Assembly: GCA_947627455.1 (NCBI GenBank)
Contig: CANQWC010000008.1
Coordinates: 1-64,000, forward strand
DNA: 64,000 nt
Reading direction: 5' to 3'
From: an uncultured Clostridia bacterium
Lineage (GTDB): Bacteria; Bacillota; Clostridia; Oscillospirales; Ruminococcaceae
A program made the position numbers and the translations under genes. Every line of letters starts with the position of its first letter. Within the stretch, counting starts at the first letter, position 1. Shown one piece after another: positions 59,280 through 64,000 of the stretch. The notes under the pieces were generated by a model that was given only the letters and a program-made list of their open reading frames with translations, did not search any database and had not been told where the DNA came from.

Positions 59280-59717
59280 TCATTCACCCTCCTTTTCTGA
59301 ATCGCTATCCGCATTCTTTTTGCGGTTTATGATCTGCCACACCGCGATGGTTATTCGCGGAACGAGCATCGAAATTATTATCGGAAGCCAATGGAAAATT
59401 ATTATCGGGGCGTAGTCGGTCGAGAAGAAAAGCCCGAGGCCCATCAGCGCGATGAGAAGAAACATTCTTAAGCTATGCGCCGCGCGGATTCTCTTCTTCG
59501 CGGTCTCGGGGTCGGCCTCATCGGCAGCTCTGACCGTCGCCCTCGCGAACAGAAAGTAGTAAAGAAGCATCACCGTCGAGCCGTATAAGGCGCCGAGGAA
59601 AATATTCAGCCCGAACCTGCCCGCGATCAGAAAGGCGGCGCAGACAAGAGGAATATAAATTGTCTGGCCTATCGATATCGCGGTCATGAATTCGCGAACG
59701 GCGTTTTTTTCGCTCAC
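59280..59717 (-). CDS. atpI: ATP synthase subunit I-like protein
   Basis: This protein of about 145 residues has four membrane segments: ISIGQTIYIPLVCAAFLIAG, LNIFLGALYGSTVMLLYYFLF, MFLLIALMGLGLFF and HWLPIIISMLVPRITIAV. Its place before atpB and its topology fit AtpI, which helps assemble the c ring in some bacteria. I prefer the GTG at 59717, 7 bases after AGGGGGG, over the ATG at 59747, whose ribosome site is poor. Sequence conservation in AtpI is low, so the call relies on context. Confidence 0.75.
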   Translation of the reverse strand: MSEKNAVREFMTAISIGQTIYIPLVCAAFLIAGRFGLNIFLGALYGSTVMLLYYFLFARATVRAADEADPETAKKRIRAAHSLRMFLLIALMGLGLFFSTDYAPIIIFHWLPIIISMLVPRITIAVWQIINRKKNADSDSEKEGE

Positions 59718-59755
59718 GCAGACGCCCCCCTTTTTATTTTTTTTCATTGATACCT

Positions 59756-59784
59756 ATTATATAGGAAGATCTCGGAATTGTAAA
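59756..59784 (-). promoter_or_regulatory. Promoter of the atp operon
   Basis: On the - strand, TTTACA, a 17-bp spacer and TATAAT lie about 40 bases before the preferred atpI start. All nine atp genes follow without a terminator. Confidence 0.8.
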
Positions 59785-59964
59785 TAGACAAAAGGGGTGT
59801 TTTGTCTGATTCAACAAAAAAATATGCTGATGTGATAAGTTTTTAGCGCATGAATCTGTCAAACTGCACAAAGCAGGCGGGATTATATCGTTTGAAATGC
59901 CACTTCAAAATTTCTGCGAATTGTGATAAAATTATTACAATTATTGATCCACGGAGGTTTTGAG

Positions 59965-61308
59965 ATGAAAAGAATATTATCAGTAATTCTTGCGGCAGTG
60001 ATGCTCTTGGGGCTTGTAAGCTGCGGCGAGACGAGCTATCCCGACTATAAGACCGAGCTCACGAAAGAGGGCTTCACCTATTCTGCCGACGAGCTTGAAG
60101 ACTATGCGGCGATGGACTGCAAGATCGCGGACTATGACCTTCCCGCGCTCTACAAGTATTTTGACGGCATGGTAAGCCTCGGCGTCGCGTTCACATCTAA
60201 CCAGATAAGCTACTTCGGCAACAAGGACATCGACCTCTTGCAGGAGGCGAACGACCTTGACTTCAACATCACGAAGGGAATACTCAAGCACTACAACATG
60301 TACGTCCTCGGCAACGAGCTCAAATCCGACCACTGCAACCCCGCAGAGGGCGTTTATAACTTCGACGACGGCGACAAGCTTGTGGAAATCGGCAAGGCTG
60401 CGGGCGCAGAGCTCAGGGGGCATACCATCGTATGGCACTCTCAGGTCCCGCAGTGGTGGTTCAAGGCCGACCCGAACGACCCCTCGTCGCTTCAGGAATG
60501 CCATCAGAACGGCACCCTCGCGAGCCGCGAGCAGCTCACCGAAAGGCTTGAGACCTACATCACCGAGCTCATGACCCACTTTAAAGACGACATCAAGATC
60601 TGGGACGTCTGCAACGAAGTCCTCAACGGCACTGGCATCAGACAGGTCAGCGACGACTCTTACTGGGCAGAGATAATCGGCGACGCCGACGGCAACGGCT
60701 ATGCCGACGACTATGTTGAAATCGCGTTCAACAAAGCCCGCGAGGTCGGCGGCGAGGATCTTGTCCTCATGATCAACGACTTCAACCTTGAATGGCAGGA
60801 CACAAAGGTCACCGCGATGTATGACATGGTCGAGAGAATGCTCAGAAAGGGTGTCCGCATCGACGGCGTCGGTTTCCAGTCGCACATCGGTCTCGACTGC
60901 GATGTTGAGCACTATCGCAGAAATATCGAGAAGATTGCGAGCCTCTCTGAGGTCTATGACGAGTGCTTCCCCGAGTACAAGGGCAATTTCAGGGTTCAGA
61001 TAACCGAGCTCGACATGAATATGTATGTCGGCGGGCTTTCGGGGCAGTACGGCTTCCACGCATGGACCGACGAGGACTATCAGAAGCAGGCCGATAAGTA
61101 TTTCGAGCTTGTAGACATGTTCCTTGACTTTGCCGATCAGGGCAAGATCGACGCGATAGTCTTCTGGGGCACCGACGACCAGAACTCATGGCTCAACACG
61201 ATGGACGGCAAGCTCAGAAGCAACGCCGCTCTCCTTGCCGACAAGAACCTCGAGCTCAAGCCCGCTTTCTGGGCAGTGGCACGGGCCGCGCTGAAGCATA
61301 GGAAGTAA
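59965..61308 (+). CDS. Lipoprotein GH10 endo-1,4-beta-xylanase
   Basis: This 447-residue GH10 enzyme cuts internal xylan bonds. A lipoprotein signal ends LVSC (Cys20), so it is anchored on the outer face of the membrane. The barrel spans about 60-445: GHTIVWHSQVPQWW, the acid/base Glu218 in WDVCNEVLNG, and the nucleophile Glu348 in QITELDM; WGTDDQNSWL is near the end. The start at 59965 follows ACGGAGGT. Upstream, TTTGAA-N7-TTCAAA at 59891-59909 is a possible operator, with a -10-like GATAAAAT at about 59924-59931. With GH3 and the CE2-like esterase it suggests xylan use. Confidence 0.95.
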   Translation: MKRILSVILAAVMLLGLVSCGETSYPDYKTELTKEGFTYSADELEDYAAMDCKIADYDLPALYKYFDGMVSLGVAFTSNQISYFGNKDIDLLQEANDLDFNITKGILKHYNMYVLGNELKSDHCNPAEGVYNFDDGDKLVEIGKAAGAELRGHTIVWHSQVPQWWFKADPNDPSSLQECHQNGTLASREQLTERLETYITELMTHFKDDIKIWDVCNEVLNGTGIRQVSDDSYWAEIIGDADGNGYADDYVEIAFNKAREVGGEDLVLMINDFNLEWQDTKVTAMYDMVERMLRKGVRIDGVGFQSHIGLDCDVEHYRRNIEKIASLSEVYDECFPEYKGNFRVQITELDMNMYVGGLSGQYGFHAWTDEDYQKQADKYFELVDMFLDFADQGKIDAIVFWGTDDQNSWLNTMDGKLRSNAALLADKNLELKPAFWAVARAALKHRK

Positions 61309-61339
61309 ACCCTCACAAAACCTCAGAATATATAAAACC

Positions 61340-61380
61340 AAGGGCTTCGCCGCTTTGAACAAAGATCGGCGAGGCCTTTT
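61340..61380 (+). terminator. Intrinsic terminator of the GH10 gene
   Basis: AAGGGCTTCGCCG pairs with CGGCGAGGCCTT around a 14-base loop and ends in T4. The stem has two mismatches but is long. Confidence 0.7.
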
Positions 61381-61523
61381 AGATGTTAGAGGGTAGAAGT
61401 TAGAGGATAGAGGATAGAGATATGTTTTTCGGGAGTGTTCATTCCGCACGCATTATCCTCGGCATTTAAAACCATCGCCGCAGGCGACACCTTGAAACTC
61501 TGACATCTAATTTCTAACTTCTG
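61381..61523. repeat. Intergenic heptad-arm element, second copy
   Basis: The left arm AGATGTTAGAGGGTAGAAGTTAG and the right arm CATCTAATTTCTAACTTCTG are imperfect inverted repeats of TTAGAAG-like units. The same arms occur at 593-726. The middle of the two copies is unrelated. Confidence 0.6.
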
Positions 61524-61530
61524 TTTTCTT

Positions 61531-61560
61531 GATGTGGCCGCTTAGGCCACATCTGATTTT
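61531..61560 (+). terminator. Terminator-like hairpin before the lysine leader
   Basis: GATGTGGCC-GCTTA-GGCCACATC is a perfect 9-bp stem followed by TGATTTTC. It lies just upstream of the riboswitch promoter and would insulate dapA from xylanase transcription. Confidence 0.7.
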
Positions 61561-61569
61561 CTTTGCCTC

Positions 61570-61598
61570 TTGACAAACCGTCGGGATTGTGCTATATA
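61570..61598 (+). promoter_or_regulatory. Promoter of the dapA-lysA operon
   Basis: TTGACA, a 17-bp spacer and TATATA (overlapping TATAAT at 61597-61602). The transcript would begin just before the riboswitch P1 helix. Confidence 0.75.
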
Positions 61599-61604
61599 TA
61601 ATGC

Positions 61605-61775
61605 AATACTGATAGAGGCGCGGTTGGCCATCAGTAGGCGAGGCATGAACGGTATGCCGATACCGCTTCGCAGAAAGGGGCCGCCGCCGAGGACATTTCA
61701 CGGCAAAGGAATGATTCGGCGCAACGGATTAAGAGCTCTTGCGCTGTCGCAGTCGATGCGGAGGGCTATCGCAAT
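61605..61775 (+). ncRNA. Lysine riboswitch aptamer (L box)
   Basis: Conserved L-box blocks appear in order: GATAGAGGCGCGG, CATCAGTAGGC, GAAAGGGGCCGCCGCCGAGG and GGAGGGCTATC. These match the Bacillus lysC leader (GAUAGAGGUGCG, GAAAGGGGAGCGUCGCCGAAG, GGAGGGCUAUC). GATAG and CTATC form the base of P1. Lysine binding should favour the terminator that follows, shutting off lysine synthesis. The neighbouring dapA and lysA genes agree with this. Confidence 0.9.
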
Positions 61776-61796
61776 AATTTCATTGACATGATTTTG

Positions 61797-61833
61797 CTGC
61801 GGGGTCTGATATCAGTCTCCGCAGTAATTTTTT
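61797..61833 (+). terminator. Riboswitch-controlled terminator
   Basis: CTGCGG pairs with CCGCAG around inner CTGAT/ATCAG, followed by TAA and T6. It lies between the aptamer and the dapA ribosome site. Confidence 0.88.
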
Positions 61834-61850
61834 CGGGAAAGGAATTTTTT

Positions 61851-62741
61851 ATGCACAAGACAGTATTCACGGGCGCGGCAACCGCCATCATCACACCCTT
61901 CAGGAACGGCAAGGTCGACTATGAGGCATTCGGCAGGCTTATCGATTGGCAGATAGATTCGGGCATCAGCGCGATAGTCGCCGCGGGCACAACGGGCGAG
62001 GGCTCGACACTCACCGACAGCGAGCACCGCGAGGTAATAAAGTTCTGCGTTGAAAAAACCGCGGGCAGGGTCCCCGTCATCGCTGGCACGGGCTCGAACG
62101 ACACCGCCTATGCCGTCGACCTCACGAAATTTGCCTGCGATGTCGGCGCCGACGCAATGCTTTTAGTGACGCCCTACTACAACAAGGCCACCCAGAAGGG
62201 CCTTGTCGAGAGCTTTACCGCCGTTGCTGACATCAGCACAAAGCCTGTCATACTCTATAATGTCCCCTCAAGAACGGGCTGCAATATCCTCCCCGCGACG
62301 GCGAAGATTCTTTCTCAGCATGAGAACATCGCGGGAATAAAAGAGGCGAGCGGCAACATCTCTCAGATAGCCGAGACCGCGGCGCTCTGCGGCGATGACC
62401 TTGACATTTACAGCGGCAATGACGACCAGATCGTGCCCGTTCTCTCGCTCGGGGGAAAGGGCGTCATCTCGGTGTTGTCAAATCTTCTGCCGAGCGAAAC
62501 TGACAGGATTTGTCAGGATTATTTCGCGGGGAAAACCGAAGAGGCGCGAAAGGCCCAGCTTAAATATCTCTCGTTGGTGAGCGCCCTGTTTTCCGAGGTC
62601 AACCCGATACCCGTCAAGGCGGCGATGGCTGCGATGGGCTTCGGCGAGAACGAGCTCAGGCTGCCGCTCACGAGGCTTGAAAAGGAACATGAGGAGGTTC
62701 TGTTCGGGCTGATGAGAGAGCAGGGGATAAAACTTTACTGA
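61851..62741 (+). CDS. dapA: 4-hydroxy-tetrahydrodipicolinate synthase
   Basis: This 296-residue enzyme condenses pyruvate with aspartate semialdehyde, the first step committed to diaminopimelate, lysine and dipicolinate. It has the family motifs GTTGEGSTL (about 43), LYNVPSRTG with the catalytic Tyr (about 132) and the Schiff-base Lys in IAGIKEASGN (about 160). The start at 61851 follows GGGAAAGGAA; the longer ORF begins within the riboswitch terminator. lysA starts 11 bases after the stop. Its product is also the precursor for the DpaAB enzymes in this window. Confidence 0.96.
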   Translation: MHKTVFTGAATAIITPFRNGKVDYEAFGRLIDWQIDSGISAIVAAGTTGEGSTLTDSEHREVIKFCVEKTAGRVPVIAGTGSNDTAYAVDLTKFACDVGADAMLLVTPYYNKATQKGLVESFTAVADISTKPVILYNVPSRTGCNILPATAKILSQHENIAGIKEASGNISQIAETAALCGDDLDIYSGNDDQIVPVLSLGGKGVISVLSNLLPSETDRICQDYFAGKTEEARKAQLKYLSLVSALFSEVNPIPVKAAMAAMGFGENELRLPLTRLEKEHEEVLFGLMREQGIKLY

Positions 62742-62752
62742 GGAGACTTAAA

Positions 62753-64000
62753 ATGCTTTATTCAAACATAGAAATACATGACGGGCGCCTTTTTTTCGCA
62801 GGCGTTGACGCGGCCGGGCTTGCAAAAAAACACGGCACGCCGCTCTATCTTTTCGACGAGCAGAAAATCCGCGAAAATTGCCGAAAATATACCGATGCGC
62901 TGAAAGCCTGCGCCTGCCCGAATTCGGCGGCGGTATATGCCTCAAAGGCTTGCTGCTTCGCGGGGATCTATAAAATCATCGCCGAAGAGGGCCTTTGCGC
63001 CGATCTTGTCTCATCGGGCGAGATATACACCGCGAAAAAGGCGGGCTTCCCGATGGAGCGGGCCTATTTTCAGGGCAACAACAAGACCGATGAGGACATC
63101 AGCTTCGCGATAGACTGCGGGGTCGGGTATTTCGTCTGCGACAATTTTGAAGAGCTTGAAGCGCTCGACGAGATCGCGGGAAAGCGCGGCATCAGGCAGA
63201 AAATTCTTTTAAGAGTGACCCCCGGGATAGACCCGCACACCTATGACGAGGTCGCGACGGGAAAGGTCGACTCGAAGTTCGGCATCGCGATTGAAACGGG
63301 GCAGGCTATCGAGGCGGTAAAGCTTGCGCTCTCAAAGAAAAACCTTGAGCTCGAGGGCGTTCACTGCCACGTCGGGTCGATGGTCTTTGATTCCGACGTT
63401 TTCTTCCGCGCTTCCGATGTGATGCTCGGGTTTATTAAGGAAATAAAAAATATTTGCGGTTTTGAGGCAAAAACACTTGACCTCGGGGGCGGTTACGGAG
63501 TAAAATATTATGAGGGTCAGGGCGAGATTGACATTTCGGCGAATATAAAGGCAGTCGCCGAGCATATCGCCGAAAAATCGGCCGAGCTTGAAATAAAAAC
63601 CCCGTCGCTTCGGCTTGAACCGGGGCGGAGCATCGTCGCCGACGCGGGAATAACGCTTTACACCGTCGGCTCGGTGAAGAAGATAACGGGTTATAAAAAC
63701 TATGTCTCGGTCGACGGCGGAATGACCGACAACCCGAGGTATGCGCTCTACGGCTCGAAATACACCGTTTTGACCGCGAACAAGGCCGATAAAGAGGCGA
63801 GCCTTTCTGCCGATCTTGTCGGGCGGTGCTGCGAGTCGGGCGATATAATTCAGCCCGATGTGAAATTCCCCGCCGATATTCAAAGAGGGGACACGGTGGC
63901 GGTTCTTACGACAGGGGCCTATAACTATTCTATGGCCTCGAATTACAACCGCGTGGCCCGCCCGCCAATCGTCATCATCGACGGCGGAAAAGACAGGGTC
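62753..64000 (+). CDS. lysA: Diaminopimelate decarboxylase, 3' end beyond window
   Basis: The frame is open from the ATG at 62753 (after AGGAGA) to the window end, 416 codons, so it is partial at the C-terminus and missing from the ORF track. It is a PLP fold-type III decarboxylase: the PLP Lys65 lies in YASKACC, HCHVGS (about 205) and GGGYG (about 245) bind phosphate, and EPGRSIV is near 287. It converts meso-diaminopimelate to lysine, the last step of the pathway, and shares the lysine riboswitch with dapA. Confidence 0.95.
   Translation, partial: MLYSNIEIHDGRLFFAGVDAAGLAKKHGTPLYLFDEQKIRENCRKYTDALKACACPNSAAVYASKACCFAGIYKIIAEEGLCADLVSSGEIYTAKKAGFPMERAYFQGNNKTDEDISFAIDCGVGYFVCDNFEELEALDEIAGKRGIRQKILLRVTPGIDPHTYDEVATGKVDSKFGIAIETGQAIEAVKLALSKKNLELEGVHCHVGSMVFDSDVFFRASDVMLGFIKEIKNICGFEAKTLDLGGGYGVKYYEGQGEIDISANIKAVAEHIAEKSAELEIKTPSLRLEPGRSIVADAGITLYTVGSVKKITGYKNYVSVDGGMTDNPRYALYGSKYTVLTANKADKEASLSADLVGRCCESGDIIQPDVKFPADIQRGDTVAVLTTGAYNYSMASNYNRVARPPIVIIDGGKDRV

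Noticed and set aside
59980-61059. Antisense ORF of 359 residues opposite the GH10 xylanase
   Set aside because: The sense frame encodes an intact GH10 with catalytic residues; the antisense frame has no motif.

Overview
The window looks like a chromosomal segment of a spore-forming, strictly anaerobic, fibre-degrading member of the Clostridia, probably Oscillospiraceae/Ruminococcaceae-like. The reasons are dipicolinate synthase genes, an orphan Spo0A-type DNA-binding domain, a putatively sodium-coupled F-type ATP synthase, xylan-directed enzymes (GH10, GH3, CE2-like esterase), a lysine riboswitch in front of dapA-lysA, and surface proteins typical of gut Firmicutes. The family placement is inference; no rRNA or tRNA gene was seen.

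Layout. 1-13 kb: a type IV pilus cluster on the + strand, with major prepilin, prepilin peptidase, PilM/N/O-like assembly proteins, a 2158-residue protein with a prepilin N-terminus, and two successive sets of minor-pilin-like genes separated by a terminator/attenuator. No PilB/PilT ATPase or PilC is present; they may lie upstream of base 1. 13-19.4 kb: an operon of a cytoplasmic BMP-type protein, a metallophosphoesterase and an HD hydrolase, then a DUF1508 protein, a lipoprotein SGNH/CE2-like esterase, a low-molecular-weight tyrosine phosphatase and a ZIP transporter. 19.9-35.4 kb: one 15.5-kb gene for a 5171-residue surface protein made mostly of about 28 isopeptide/pilin-type beta-sandwich domains. 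35.5-38.7 kb: endonuclease III, a PAS-GGDEF-PAS protein and the orphan Spo0A domain. 38.8-46.1 kb: a GH3 glycosidase and a secreted protein with about 29 CxxC modules. 46.2-52.1 kb: dpaAB, a DUF1846 protein, an AraD-type epimerase, a phosphodiesterase, three small unknown genes, and a ferredoxin-thioredoxin-reductase-like protein with thioredoxin. 52.1-52.9 kb: a gene-free stretch packed with hairpins and repeats. 52.9-59.7 kb: the complete atpI-B-E-F-H-A-G-D-C operon on the - strand. 60-64 kb: a lipoprotein GH10 xylanase, then a lysine riboswitch controlling dapA and lysA (lysA runs off the end).

How the genes may work together. The pilus cluster, the giant adhesin, the CxxC protein and the GGDEF enzyme suggest a surface-attachment programme, while GH10, GH3, CE2-like esterase and AraD suggest xylan and pentose use. 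DapA product feeds both lysine (LysA) and dipicolinate (DpaAB). The most unusual signals are: (i) a prepilin fused to a 2-kb-residue adhesin carrying GLUG-like repeats, a CxxC module and a new C-terminal repeat; (ii) poly-G tracts inside that gene (G9) and in the leader of the giant adhesin (G11), the classic substrate for slipped-strand phase variation; (iii) four promoters with a hairpin starting at the predicted transcription start; and (iv) an ATP synthase c subunit with a two-carboxylate ion site. All functional links are inferred from sequence alone.
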